A stretch of DNA of 64,000 nt from Hevea brasiliensis (GCF_030052815.1 NC_079494.1:40410467-40474466); one strand, 5' to 3'; positions 47,601-59,944 are shown, numbered from the stretch's first letter. Translations and numbers: made by a program. Notes: generated by a model not told the origin, from the sequence alone.

Positions 47601-49665
47601 TTGTATTTTATTTCTAAAATTTTTACTAAATTTTTCTTATCAATATTTGAGTTATTTATGGTTCCTCACTTTAGTTTAAATATTTTTCCGAACGTTCTAG
47701 CTATCCAGACCGACACCGGTCACTGGAACAGTAGAATGTACTGAGTTGCTACCGGGAGGGTGTTACAAATGATGTTGATTAGGGTGATTTAATATCCTAG
47801 TAAGTTATTCCATGAAAATGTGATGATTGTGCACTTAAATTGGAGATTGACGAATTGTGGGACACTTTGGCATGGTGAAGCTTTGCGGCAGCCTTGGGAC
47901 ACTTTGATAAATGTATGAGTTCATGAAGGTATTGGCAGAATATTGACATTGAGGATTGATGGATATGTATATATATTGGTTGTGTAAAGTGTATGTAAGA
48001 ATGAGTAATGTTTATGTGTATATGTGATTGTACTTAGACTTTGTAAATTTGAGTTTATTTGGTGTATTGAGGATGTGTGTAATCTGCCCAAAGTGACTTT
48101 AAAGTGAAGTGGTATATGGTTTTGGTAATGTACCAAAACAGAATTGGTAAGAGAAGTGAACATATAGTAAGGTAAATGTGTCATTGATGTATGTTTAAGC
48201 AAGGTAATTAAGGGCAGTATGCATTTTAGCCTATAACTTTAAATGTGTAACCTCAATTGGTATGAGACCAATTGGAGGTGAAACTAGGCACAAAATGTGC
48301 CAACTTTCATTGAGAAAGCATACCAAAATTCTGCTTACAAGGTGACATGAAAAATGACCAATTCGGATTAAGTGCAAGTGAGGCCTGAAAATTGACTATT
48401 TGGGCAGCAGTTAGTCTTTAGGCCATAAGTCACTCAAAACAGGTCCCATTGACCTGAAATTTTAACCATGAATAGTTAAGACCCATACCTACAAGTCTTA
48501 TGAAGACACCAAAACCCAGAAATGAACAGAAGCAAGTCAAAAAGCTTGCACAAATTCGGGTCCAAAAATTGGCCGAACCAAAGTTGACCAAATTGACCTA
48601 AAATTGACCTAATTTGATGCCATTTGACCAGCAATAGTATAATGACCATAACTTGGTCTACTTAACTCAGAATTACCTAAAATTTTTCCCCGCATTCCAT
48701 AAGACATAGATCTACAAGTTTGTAGTTTTGACCAAAACCCGAAAACCGAGGGAACTAGGTCGTCCGGCTAGGTCAAACTAGTATACCGGAATCCAGCAAG
48801 TTGCATTAAAATACACTAAACAAGGAAATGAGTTTGGTAAAACGTACCAACCCTAAAACCCTATCGAATGTGACATATTAATGACACTAAAACCTAAATT
48901 ACCTAGAACACATCGAGGGTCGGTATATTAGGTGATTAAGCAAATAATAGCTTTCAGTGAATTATTTGTCAAACATTATCGATAGAGACAGTTTAATTTA
49001 GTACTGAAACACTTCAAATTATGTTTCTCAGTTAGTAAAGACTCAGGGAAAGGGAAGGAAACACTTAGTCCAGACCAGGAGACAGCCATCAGAAGTTTGT
49101 GCACAACTAGTTTTTAACTGATTTTGTTTGAATATTTCATATGATTAAATGACATACTTTTCTTATGTATTATGTTTAACAAGCATTGGATTTAATTCAA
49201 TGATTATTGAAAATTGTTATAGTACGTATGAATTTAGCTTTGTGAAATGGTATTTCCACAAGTATTAAGCATTGTTATGGATTGAATAAATTATGTTTTG
49301 GAAAATTGTGATAGAACATGTTTTGAATTGTGATGGTAATTTTCATGGAAAAATGCAAATTTATGATTTGAATTGTGTTGAGCATAAAAGTTATTGGATA
49401 TTGGAATTGACTGTAAATCGAATTATATTGTGATTTATGCTCATTAAAAGGATTGTGATATTGTTTTATATCTCACTATAGATGCTTGACTAGGTTATTA
49501 CCTGTCTCTCTCATTTGTTGAGAAGACAATGGAGTTAGTTGTGTTTTGATTACCATGGTACGTGCACAGGCTTAGATTTTCCTCTGATTTGAGGTTAGAT
49601 CTAAGTTTATTTTATCGTTATGGCCCTTGCGGAAGATTCATTATTGTGATGGTACTGTGCACGAT

Positions 49666-49917
49666 GATTCGACCTCCCCGACCATAGGGAGTTAGAATCT
49701 GATTCGACCTCCCCGACCATAGGAAGTTAGAATCACATCGAAGATGGCCCTATCGGATTAGTCTTGCATAGTTAGTGAGATAAAGAATAATTTGTGAGAT
49801 ACAGCATGGTTTTTGAGTTACAGCATGGTTTTTGAGATACAACATGGTTGTGAGATAAAGATTGATTTTTGAGATACATAATGATTTTTGAGATACAGAA
49901 TGGCTTTTGAATGGTAA
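49666..49917 (+). repeat. Minisatellites in F 5' LTR
   Basis: Two direct copies of a 35-bp unit with GATTCGACCTCCCCGACCAT, then about seven degenerate copies of a roughly 20-bp unit. Both recur at 56688-56938 in the 3' LTR and are absent from LTR D. Confidence 0.85.
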
Positions 49918-50155
49918 AGAATTGTGATTTCAATTATGGTTTATGTATAATTGATTTTGTTGGAATTACTTAAATGGTTAGTCATGATTTGATAAATTGA
50001 ATTTTGTGATCAAAGTCATTTATACAAATGATTTACATTATTGGTAATGAATATTTTGAGTTTTGGAATTTGATGAGTGTTCAGATTTCCAAATTATTTA
50101 CTGTAAATTTTGTCAATGTATATTGTACTATGTTTTAAATTATAGTTGTGCACCA

Positions 50156-50194
50156 CTGAGTTCACCACTCAGCGATAGCTTTGTATGCTGTCGC
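50156..50194 (+). other. Paired stem-loops in F 5' LTR
   Basis: CTGAGT (50156-50161) pairs with ACTCAG (50167-50172). GCGATAGC (50172-50179) pairs with GCTGTCGC (50187-50194). Confidence 0.7.
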
Positions 50195-50803
50195 AGGTAA
50201 GAAGAGCATAGAGCAGTGAGTAAGTTTCTTTGAAGACACTTTCAGACCAGCTCCAGGTATATTATAGGTATACCCATGTACATAGGTCTGATGTATGCAT
50301 GTAATAATATGTATGTAAATTATTTGAGCAGTTGTAAATTAAAATTGTACATTGAAGTTGTAAAGTGAATTATGAGTTATTTTGACTTGTAAAATTTGTA
50401 TTATATTTCTTTTATCTCATCCTTTGAAAATACTGAAAAATTGTTGTGGATTTAGTTGAGAAAAATATTGTGTTGAATTTTGTTGGAGTTGAGATTGGGA
50501 AAAATATTGAAGTGCTTTTTACAGGTTTTCTGAAGAACTGTTTTATCCAAAATATAGATGGCACTCTGCCAAAATTTTTACAGAAATTCCAAATAAGTCA
50601 AATGTGTTAGTTCTATCACTTCAGTTCACAAAAGTTTTTAACACCTGTAAATAGTGCTCACCACTGTGAAAGAAGTAAGAAAAGTATTTAAAATCCCTTG
50701 TAGTGTATTTAATGGGTTATCAGTAGACGGAGTTGATAATTCATTAGGTATACTACGGGATCATGTCATGCCTTACAGAGGGGTAGGGTGTGACATGTTT
50801 AAG

Positions 50804-50814
50804 TGGTATCAGAG
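50804..50814 (+). other. Primer binding site of F
   Basis: TGGTATCAGAG lies eight bases after the LTR end and matches eleven of the twelve Met-tRNA primer bases. Confidence 0.88.
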
Positions 50815-50980
50815 TAATGGTTTTAAAGTGAATTTCGAACTGTGAATTTGAAATCTTTTTGTCAGAACTACAACTGTTCAAATGTTTAATACATATAATA
50901 CATTTACATCATAAATGTGAACTAATGGAGAGGAATCTCCTTGTGTTAGTTGTATAGGAATAGAAAATTTTGTGAAAAAA

Positions 50981-51675
50981 ATGGAAGAGAAGAATGAGAC
51001 AATAGAATAGTCTATGATGGCAGAAGAACAAGTTGAGGCCTCAGCTCCACAAAATGTCGAAGGCCTGACTGTACCAGTTTTACCGGTACAAATTACTGCA
51101 CAAATGGCCCAGCAAATGGCCACTTTCTTTCAACAACTGGCTGATAATCTGTCAGCCCAAGCCCAAGTACAAACCCAACCCCCACAAGGGCAGTGTGAAA
51201 TGGAAAAGAGGGAGAAACCTATGGGCAGAGCTCGAATAGTAATTTGGGAAAGAGAAAAGAATTTGAGGAACCCCGAGCTCAGAAACATGATAGAGGCGGA
51301 TCATCAGGGCAGAGACCACCAAGATCTAGTCGTCGAACAACCAGAAGTTCCTATCCTGCCCGTTTTTGCCATGTTTGTGGTAAGCTACATGGAGGTATTT
51401 ATCGTAAGGCCTCTGGAGCCTGTTACAATTGTGGAAAACTTGGACACTTTGCTAAAGATTGTGCTAAACCACCTCGATCTGCTCTCCGGAGTTCACAGAC
51501 CGTCAGTCAGAGTCAAGATAGAAATAGAGTTGGTACTCCTCACCACTATAACACAGTGAATCAACCCGAATATAGTAGCGCACCAGTCGGAGAGTCCACT
51601 ATGCTCCAAGTAAAAGGAGCAGAAACTTCAGATGTAGCTGCTGGTAAGTTCTTAATTTTTGAAAGAAACAATTAG
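50981..51675 (+). pseudogene. gag: F gag remnant: N-terminus and zinc knuckle, capsid deleted
   Basis: The ATG at 50981 (MEEKNETIE) aligns with B gag's start, and a TAG follows at 51008. The frame continues through a Gln/Ala-rich region to about 51200. The capsid core seen in B (WLEKMD to SRLSHYA, about 250 residues) is absent. A shift leads to the second frame with an Arg/Ser-rich stretch and a zinc knuckle CYNCGKLGHFAKDC (CX2CX4HX4C, 51421-51462), preceded by the CGKLHGG motif. The protein could bind RNA but could not build a capsid. Confidence 0.85.
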
Positions 51676-52663
51676 TTATTATTTGATCCCAGCACTACTT
51701 AGTTGTGTGTTAGTGTCAGAACTATATGTTCTGTTGTTATTCCTTTACATGGAAATGAATTTTGATGTATTAGTGACTAGTCCTTTAGGATAATAACTAC
51801 AATAACAAGTATGGTTGACATTAATTTTGGAAGAATTGTTAGCTAAAAGTATTTTCTAACATACCGTAAATTATAAAGCTAATTAATGAGCCTACTTAAT
51901 GTAAGGCAAGAGAACCTAAAAGTAAGTTACAGTAATAGAATTGCTCTAGATGAGGGCAAAGATGTTACTGTTAGTAATTGTCAAAGGAAATTGTAATCAG
52001 AATCGGTTTGGGATATTAGTGGATTCGAGAAAGATAAGATGTTAGAAAACCTAGCCCATGAGGTTATAACGTAGTGACTATGTAATGTTCTCGATGTTTG
52101 TATTGTAAGCTGCAGATTACAGTACCGACACGGGATTATTGTGTAGAGCTACGTGCTTCCTCATGGTACAATAAAGTAAGAATATTTGTAAGTAATCTAT
52201 AAATTGATACAATTACGCTCGAATAGAGTACTATTACCGGAAATAAATGTAAAAATTTTAGTCAGAAATTTAAAACTTCAGAACTAGCCTGTCGAAAGAC
52301 TACACTTGTAAGGTAGCTGGAGTCAGTAAATCGGTTACAATAATGTGAACTACCTGTACCACAGTAATTGTTATAAGCTTAGAGATATCGGTACAACGTA
52401 TCATTCTCAGACAGATGGACAATTGAAACAAGCAATTCAGGTAAATTCGGAAACTCATTGAGTTCCTATAAATAATGAAATGAAGTGATAATAATAACCT
52501 GTACTATGTGATAAGCCCTCAAGAATATATTGAGAACTTGTGTCATTGAATCCGAGAGGAGATGGGACAGATACATCCCACTAACAGAATTTGTATACAT
52601 TAATAAGTGTCAAGCTAGCATACGAGTGGCACCCTATGAAACATAGTAAGGGAACAGATAACT
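51676..52663 (+). pseudogene. F degenerate pol remnants
   Basis: Near 51680-51790 a protease start is recognisable (LLFDPS, then VIPLHG), with stops. From about 51800 to 52370 I see no domain. From about 52400 to 52640 fragments read like the integrase catalytic region (QTDGQLKQAIQ, then PLTEFVYINKCQASIRVAPYE) from a different or older source, placed before the integrase start that follows at 52664. RT and RNase H are missing. Confidence 0.6.
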
Positions 52664-53690
52664 ATGGAAGTTGTGATGAGACTTCCGAGGACACAGAATA
52701 GTCATGATGCAGTATGGGTTATAGTTGATAGACTAACCAAGTCTGCTCACTTTTTGCCAGTCTGGATGGACTATAGCCTGGAAAGATTGGCTAGATTGTA
52801 CGTATATGAGATTGTAAAACTGCATGGAGTGCCAGTATCAATTGTATTTGACAGGGATCCTAGGTTCACTTCTAGATTACGGGGTAGTCTTCAGAGAGCC
52901 CTAGGAACTAGATTGAACTTCAGCACAACATTCCACCCACGCATGCATGGCGATCTGAAGGGTAATTCAGATATTGGAGGATATGCTGCGGGCTTGTGTG
53001 ACTGAATTTGAAGGTAGTTGGGATACACACTTGCCTTTGATTGAGTTTGCTTATAACAACAGCTACCAATCAAGCATTGGAATGCCTCCATATGAAGCAT
53101 TGTATGGCAGGAAGTGCAGAACTCCCTTATGTTGGGATGAAATAGGTGAAAGGAAGATGATTGGGCTAGAAATTGTTCAGCAGACAGAGGAAAAGATTAG
53201 ATTAATTAGAGATAGACTCAAGGCTGCATCAAACCGTCAGAAGTCTTATGTTGATTTGAAAAGAAGAGATATTGAATATGCAGTGGGTGATAAGGTATTC
53301 CTCAAAGTTTCTCCTTGGAAGAGGATTATGAGATCTAGCAGAAAGGAGAAACTGAGTCCTCGTTTCATCGGACCATATGAGGTTCTGGAAAGAGTGGGTC
53401 CTTTGGCATATCGGTTGGCATTACCTCCAGAGCTAGCAAAGATACACAGTGTCTTCCATGTATCCATGTTAAGGAGGTATAGATCCGACCCATCTCATGT
53501 ACTATCAGTTGAAGAGATTGAGGTAAATCCAGACCTCTCATATGAGGAAGAACCCATTAAAATTCTGGCATATGAGGTGAAGCAGCTGAGGAATAAACAG
53601 ATACACCTGGTTAAAGTGCTGTGGAACCATCATTCAGGCCAGGAAGCTACTTGGGAACGTGAAGAGGATATGAGGAGACAATACCCATAG
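52664..53690 (+). pseudogene. F integrase and chromodomain remnant
   Basis: From 52664 the frame matches B integrase (LPRTQNSHDAVWVIVDRL). The first catalytic Asp context MDFV reads MEVV. The second Asp is kept in FDRDPRF. The Glu context GQSERV is lost in a rearranged GDLKGNSD with a frameshift near 52960. The second frame (52974-53690) is clean for 238 codons: the integrase C-terminal domain (SPRFIGPYEVLERVGPLAYR) and a chromodomain (EILAYEVKQL-like, LVKVLWNHHSGQEATWE). Catalysis is unlikely. Confidence 0.88.
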
Positions 53691-53739
53691 CTGTTCAGAG
53701 ACTAATGCCAGGTAAAATTTTGAGACGAAATTTATTTAA

Positions 53740-53751
53740 GGCGGGGAGAAT
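53740..53751 (+). other. Polypurine tract of F
   Basis: GGCGGGGAGAAT directly precedes the 3' LTR and follows the TTTTGAGACGAAATTTATTT motif. One C interrupts the purine run. Confidence 0.8.
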
Positions 53752-56700
53752 TGTAACACCCCTAAGTTCGGTAGTGCGTTCTACTGTTCCGGTGACCAGT
53801 GTTGTCCGGACAGCTAGGATGCCTAGAACTACACTTCGTTATGAGTGAAGAGACAAAAAATAATGAAATACAAGAAAAGAAAATACAAGAAAAAAACAAA
53901 GGAAAAATAATAACAAAGAAATGTAACCAAGTTAAGCGAGCCGAAAACCCTAGCGATGGGTGACCGCACCGGGAAGTCACGGCATGGACCGTTGACTAGC
54001 CCTGGACTGCGGGGAACCCTGGAAAACATTTTTAGGACTTAAATAGACCCTTATTGAAGAATAAATCTCATTATAAAGATTAAAGAAAAATTAAATAATT
54101 AGTACAAAGAAAAGTGAGAAATCGAAAAACAGACAAAACCCAGTGTTACCGAAAAATCGGGAATGCAACCCGAACAGGGGCATTATGGTCATTTGACATC
54201 CCAAATTGTCTTTTGACCTAAATTTCCATTAAAAATAAATAATATTACACTTAGAAAATAAAATGAAAAATTAGTTTAGTGGTATCTAATGCAAATAACT
54301 AAAAGTGGAGTGAAAGTGTGTAATTAGCACATTAAACATATTAAATGAATTAACTAATGTGAGTGGACCACTAAGGGATTTTAAAATGTATTAAGTGGGC
54401 AGATTGCTCCACTAAAATATCATCTTCAACATTAGAAACCTCCATTGCCGTGAATGAAAAGCTCCCAAAACCTCCATGGCCATTTTTCTTCAAGCTTGAT
54501 CCACTCCTTCATTTCACCTCTAATCACCTAGGTAGCTTCATTAAAAATTGTCCCCACATCACAAGGAAGAGTTTGATACCAAAATCAAGAAGTTTAGTGA
54601 AGGTTTAACAAGTCCCAACCAAAGGTAAGTTTGTATTTTTGAACATTGCTTTGTTAAACTTTGTATACTTGTTATGGGTGTTTGAATTGTGAAGGAAATT
54701 TTTAAGTTTGAGGAGTTATTGATATGTTCATTTTGGAAAGCCATGGAGTTATGTATTTAAGGAAATATTTATACATATATTTGATGAGAAATGATGTTGA
54801 TTAGGGTGATTTAATATCCTAGTAAGTTATTCCATGAAAATGTGATGATTGTGCACTTAAATTGGAGATTGACGAATTGTGGGACACTTTGGCATGGTGA
54901 AGCTTTGCGGCAGCCTTGGGACACTTTGATAAATGTATGAGTTCATGAAGGTATTGGCAGAATATTGACATTGAGGATTGATGGATATGTATATAGATTG
55001 GTTGTGTAAAGTGTATGTAAGAATGAGTAATGTTTATGTGTATATGTGATTGTACTTAGACTTTGTAAATTTGAGTTTATTTGGTGTATTGAGGATGTGT
55101 GTAATCTGCCCAAAGTGACTTTAAAGTGAAGTGGTATATAGTTTTGGTAATGTACCAAAACAGAATTGGTAAGGGAAGTGAACATATAGTAAGGTAAATG
55201 TGTCATTGATGTATGTTTAAGCAAGGTAATTAAGGGCAGTATGCATTTTAGCCTATAACTTTAAATGTGTAACCTCAATTGGTATGAGACCAATTGGAGG
55301 TGAAACTAGGCACAAAATGTGCCAACTTTCATTGAGAAAGAATACCAAAATTCTGCTTGCAAGGTGACATGAAAAATGACCAATTCGGATTAAGTGCAAG
55401 TGAGGCTTGAAAATTGACCATTTGGGCAGCAGTTAGTCTTTAGGCCATAACTCACTCAAAACAGGTCCAATTGACCTGAAATTTTAACCATGAATAGTTA
55501 AGACCCATACCTACAAGTCTTATGAAGACACCAAAACCCAGAAATGACCAGAAGCAAGTCAAAAAGCTTGCACAAATTCGGATCCAAAAATTGGCCGAAC
55601 CAAAGTTGACCAAATTGACCTAAAATTGACCTAATTTGATGCCATTTGACCAGCAATAGTATAATGACCATAACTTGGTCTACTTAACTCAGAATTACCT
55701 AAAATTGTGCCCCGCATTCCATAAGACATAGATCTATAAGTTTGTAGTTTTGACCAAAACCCGAAAACCGAGAGAACTAGGTCGTCCGGCTAGGTCAAAC
55801 TAGTATACCGGAATCCAGCAAGTTGCATTAAAATGCACTAAACAAGGAAATGCATTTGGTAAAATGTACCAACCCTAAAACCCTATTGAATGTGACATAT
55901 TAATGACACTAAAACCTAAATTACCTAGAACACATCGAGGGTTGGTATATTAGGTGATTAAGCAAATAATAGCTTTTAGTGAATTATTTGTCAAACATTA
56001 TCGATAGAGACAGTTTAATTTAGTACTGAAACACTTCAAATTATGTTTCTCAGTTAGTAAAGACTCAGGGAAAGGGAAGGAAACACTGAGTCCAGACCAG
56101 GAGACAGCCATCAGAGGTTTGTGCACAACTAGTTTTTAACTGATTTTGTTTGAATATTTCATATGATTAAATGACATACTTTTCTTATGTATTATGTTTA
56201 ACAAGCATTGGATTTAATTCAATGATTATTGAAAATTGTTATAGTACGTATGAATTTAGCTTTGTGAAATGGTATTTCCACAAGTATTAAGCATTGTTAT
56301 GGATTGAATAAATTATGTTTTGGAAAATTGTGATAGAACATGTTTTGAATTGTGATGGTAATTTTCATGGAAAAATGCAAATTTATGATTTGAATTGTGT
56401 TGAGCATAAAAATTATTGGATATTGGAATTGACTGTAAATCGAATTATATTGTGATTTATGCTTACTAAAAGGATTGTGATATTGTTTTATATCTCACTA
56501 TAGATGCTTGACTAGGTTATTACCCGTCTCTCTTATTTGTTGAGAAGACAATGGAGTTAGTTGTGTTTTGATTACCATGGTACGTGCACAGGCTTAGATT
56601 TTCCTCTGATTTGAGGTTAGATCTAAGTTTATTTTATCATTATGGCCCTTGCGGAAGATTCATTATTGTGATGGTACTGTGCACGATGATTCGACCTCCC

Positions 56701-57811
56701 CGACCATAGGGAGTTAGAATCTGATTCGACCTCCCCGACCATAGGGAGTTAGAATCACATCGAAGATGGCCCTATCGGATTAGTCTTGCATAGTTAGTGA
56801 GATAAAGAATGATTTGTGAGATACAGCATGGTTTTTGAGTTACAGCATGGTTTTTGAGATACAACATGGTTGTGAGATAAAGATTGATTTTTGAGATACA
56901 TAATGATTTTTGAGATACAGAATGGCTTTTGAATGGTAAAGAATTGTGATTTCAATTATGGTTTATGTATAATTGATTTTGTTGGAATTACTTAAATGGT
57001 TAGTCATGATTTGATAAATTGAATTTTGTGATCAAAGTCATTTATACAAATGATTTACATTATTGGCAATGAATATTTTGAGTTTTGGAATTTGATGAGT
57101 ATTCAGATTTCCAAATTATTTATCAGAATTTTGTCAATGTAGATTGTACTATGTTTTAAATTATAGGTGTGCACCACTGAGTTCACCACTCAGGGATAGC
57201 TTTGTATGCTGTCGCAGGTAAGAAGAGCATAGAGCAGTAAGTTTCTTTGAAGACACTTTCGCACTCACCTGTGTATATTATAGATATACCCATGTACATA
57301 GGTCTGATGTATGCATGTAATAATATGTATGTAAATTATTTGAGCAGTTGTAAATTAAAATTGTACATTGAAGTTGTAAAGTGAATTATGAGTTATTTTG
57401 ACTTGTAAAATTTGTATTATATTTCTTTTATCTCATCCTTTGAAAATACTGAAAAATTATTGTGGATTTAGTTGAGAAAAATATTGTGTTGAATTTTGTT
57501 GGAGTTGAGATTGGGAAAAATATTGAAGTGCTTTTTACAGGTTTTCTGAAGAACTGTTTTATCCAAAATATAGATGGCACTCTGCCAAAATTTTTACAGA
57601 AATTCCAAATAAGTCAAATGTGTTAGTTCTATCACTTCAGTTCACAAAAGTTTTTAACACCTGTAAATAGTGCTCACCACTGTGAAAGAAGTAAGAAAAG
57701 TATTTAAAATCCCTTGTAGTGTATTTAATGGGTTATCAGTAGACGGAGTTGATAATTCATTATGTATACTACGGGATCATGTCATGCCTTACAGAGGGGT
57801 AGGGTGTGACA
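53752..57811 (+). repeat. F 3' LTR (4,060 bp)
   Basis: It starts TGTAACACCCCTAAGTTC and ends GGGTGTGACA, the same family as solo LTR D. The minisatellites are at 56688-56938 and the CATAACTC-type modules at about 55447 and 55669. It has no credible ORF. Confidence 0.95.
57177..57215 (+). other. Paired stem-loops in F 3' LTR
   Basis: CTGAGT (57177-57182) pairs with ACTCAG (57188-57193). The second stem has GGGATAGC where the 5' LTR has GCGATAGC, so one pair is lost in this copy. Confidence 0.65.
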
Positions 57812-57852
57812 CTTGGTACCGGCTAAGTGCAAACTACTTAGGCGGAGTTTAG
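57812..57852 (-). mobile_element. Candidate LINE 5' remnant (41 bp)
   Basis: A short stretch between F's end and the point where B's 3' LTR resumes. It matches neither. Since the LTR resumes with the second copy of the 17-bp duplication, it is most simply the far end of the LINE. Identity is inferred from position only. Confidence 0.5.
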
Positions 57853-59301
57853 TTTAGCATGTTAGAGCTAGGTAAAAATAACACTAAATTTATTTTTGGA
57901 TTTATGTTAAATTATGGTACTGAAACATTGTAAAATTGTGTATTTTAGTTAAAAAGAATACTGGGAAGGAACCCGAGGAACCGAGTCAAGGCCAAGAGGT
58001 GACTCGCTTAAGGTTTGTGCACAACGTATACTTTTTATAATCATCTTTTGCATACTGTTTTGAATAATGTGAAATATTGGATTATGGCATTCTTATGATA
58101 TTTGATTTAAATTGTTGAAAGTTATTATGTATATTGAAATGACAATGTTTAGCAAATTGTTAAGATAAGTTTTGAAACCACAGTGTCATGACCATATATT
58201 TGAACACCTCACTAGCACGACTAGTGGGGGTAATTAGTTTCGAATTTTGATTCCTTCTCCGAGAAGTGTTGAGTCGTACAAGAAAAGAGGATGTGAATGG
58301 ATATCCATATATTTGAGCTAGCTAGCCTTGTGATGTGATTTCTCTTTAGCCTCTGGCTATTAAGATTCTATTTGTTTCGAATGGCATGATCTAACTGTGG
58401 GTTTTATGAAATGTGATTTACTTCAAAATGAAATTGTTTGGGATTAAAACCTCATAAATTATGTTTTGTGTTTAACTCGCATGCTCAGTTCAAATTTTGA
58501 ATAAATTTGATTTAAGTTTTGCATAAAGATTATTTTAGTATGTTGTGCACCACTGAGTCCTAGTACTCAGCGATAGCTTTTATTGCTGTCGCAGATTTAG
58601 AGACTAGAGGAGCAAAGAGATCGAGTCAAGATTGAGGATCATTCACTTGAAGTCTTCGGGTATAATTTATACCCTAATCAGAATATTTCTTTTGATGTAA
58701 ATATTGCACATAAATGTATGGACATGTAAAAATGGGTCTTGAGCAGTTTGTATAAAATTTATATAAAGTTGTAATATATATTGTAGTTTGAAATTCTCTT
58801 AATGTAAATTTTGTAATGATGTATCTAAATTGTTTTGTTTCTAATGAAATATGAATGGAACTATTTTATTTAATTTGAATGAAATGGATTGCTAGTATTT
58901 TGATGATCATTGGATAGTGGATTTGAAATTTGAAAGTTGATAAATGTGTTGAGAAATTGATTGAGATTGAGTATGAAATTGAAGCTGTTGTTGAGAAAAA
59001 TTTTTAGAAGTGCTTTTTACAGGTATTTGAAGAACTGTTTTCTCAAAATACAGAGGAAACTCTGTCAAAATTTTTATAAAATTTGCGTAAAAATAAAATG
59101 GGCCAAAAATATTAACTAGTTTTAATTTTAACTAAATGTTTCAAGTACTTATTAGAAAATGCTAACCACTTATCAAAAGTAAGAAAATTGTTTTAAAATC
59201 CCTTGTAGGGTACTTAATGAGTTATCAGTAGGTGAAGTTCGGTGGTTCATTAGGTATTCTACGGGATCATGTTATGCCTTATAGAGGGGTAAGGTGTGAC
59301 A
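57853..59301 (+). repeat. B 3' LTR, right segment
   Basis: It begins with the second copy of the LINE duplication and matches 32635-34086, ending GGTGTGACA. The paired stem-loops are at 58553-58592. The TSD TGTCA follows at 59302. Confidence 0.93.
58553..58592 (+). other. Paired stem-loops in B 3' LTR
   Basis: CTGAGT (58553-58558) with ACTCAG (58565-58570), and GCGATAGC (58570-58577) with GCTGTCGC (58585-58592), followed by GGGTATA/TATACCC near 58658. Confidence 0.7.
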
Positions 59302-59306
59302 TGTCA
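59302..59306. repeat. TSD of element B, right copy (TGTCA)
   Basis: It matches 1578-1582. Confidence 0.9.
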
Positions 59307-59333
59307 TGCCTTACAGAGGGGTAAGATGTGACA
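59307..59333 (+). mobile_element. LTR A, 3' end
   Basis: TGCCTTACAGAGGGGTAAGATGTGACA completes LTR A; the matching B sequence is 59275-59301. No primer site follows, so A is a 3' LTR or a solo LTR. Confidence 0.85.
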
Positions 59334-59944
59334 AATAAGAGGTGTTGAGCACATAAAAAGTTCATATTAAGTCACATGAACATGCAACATATCATCAAAC
59401 ATAGCATGAAGCGTAACATACACATAACATTCATCATATAACATACAGGGACCCTACTGGACATGTATTTTTCTAAATGTGCTGGTCAACATACTTCCTT
59501 TCATCTTTATTCGATACTTTTACTAGCATCTAGGTCCACTCTTTAGCAAGCCTAAAACCTATTAAACACAAACACAGTCCTGTATCTCATAATCCAAACA
59601 TACTCCAAACCATTATACTTTAGTTTTCTCATTCATCATTAACATAAAATGGGCTCCAAATTTAAGCTTTTACTTACATGAAATCACTAAAGTATAATTA
59701 GATCTTACATATATAATTACATGAGGAGTTAGCTTAAATTTCAGACATACATAGAAAGATCACTCATACATAAGATAAAACATCTGTCAAAACTTGAATA
59801 CCAGCACAATAACTATTCCTTTATATATTACATGTCCACCAATCATATAACATACACAAAAACACCCTACGGCTACTCTTGCCACTCAAGCTCTAAAGAC
59901 TCTTCTATTCCTACACTCCTACACTTGGGGTTAGGGGAAAGAGG

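Larger units (their letters stand above)
42521..47767 (-). mobile_element. Element E: LTR-dominated gypsy element, tandem LTR-internal arrangement, truncated
   Basis: Read on the minus strand from 47767: LTR (to 43282), primer site, about 355 bases of internal DNA, purine tract, a 261-base deleted LTR (42926-42666), primer site again, and about 145 bases of internal DNA that stops at the LINE. There is no coding capacity. The internal segments after each primer site are near-identical (42530-42665 and 43146-43281). It sits inside F's 5' LTR. The left part was lost, probably in the deletion that also removed part of F and the LINE. Confidence 0.85.
43282..47767 (-). repeat. Long LTR of E (4,486 bp)
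   Basis: On the minus strand it begins TGTAACACCCTCCCGG and ends GGGTGTCACA. It contains a 20-bp minisatellite (44591-44682), paired stem-loops (43923-43964) and two CATAACTC-type modules (about 46240 and 46045). The short frames at 46225-46553 lack motifs. It starts next to F LTR sequence at 47768. Confidence 0.88.
47768..50795 (+). repeat. F 5' LTR, right part
   Basis: It corresponds to the 3' LTR from about 54790 and ends GGGTGTGACA. The first 1,038 bases of the LTR are missing at the E junction. It contains a 35-bp duplication (49666-49735) and a roughly 20-bp degenerate repeat of the GAGATACAGCATGGTTTTT type (49777-49917). Confidence 0.92.
47768..57811 (+). mobile_element. Element F: young, internally deleted chromovirus
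   Basis: It has a partial 5' LTR (47768-50795), internal region 50796-53751 and a full 3' LTR (53752-57811). The LTRs are very close: about 14 differences in about 1.2 kb compared by eye (49081-50280 against 56101-57270), roughly 1%, so F is the youngest insertion I can date. The internal region has lost most of gag and pol. The bases after the 3' LTR (57812-57852) belong to neither F nor B, consistent with insertion in the LINE. Confidence 0.9.
1583..59301 (+). mobile_element. Element B: Ty3/gypsy chromovirus (Tekay/Del-like), carrying nested insertions
   Basis: B is a complete LTR retrotransposon of about 12.2 kb once the nested insertions (2457-31287 and 41161-57852) are removed. The LTRs are about 3.67 kb, start TGTAACACC and end GTGTGACA, and the internal region is 34087-38928. 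A 5-bp TSD flanks the whole. The primer site matches initiator Met tRNA, and pol ends in an integrase with a chromodomain, which places it among chromoviruses. In stretches compared by eye the two LTRs differ by about 4%. All genes are broken, so it is not autonomous now. Confidence 0.92.
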
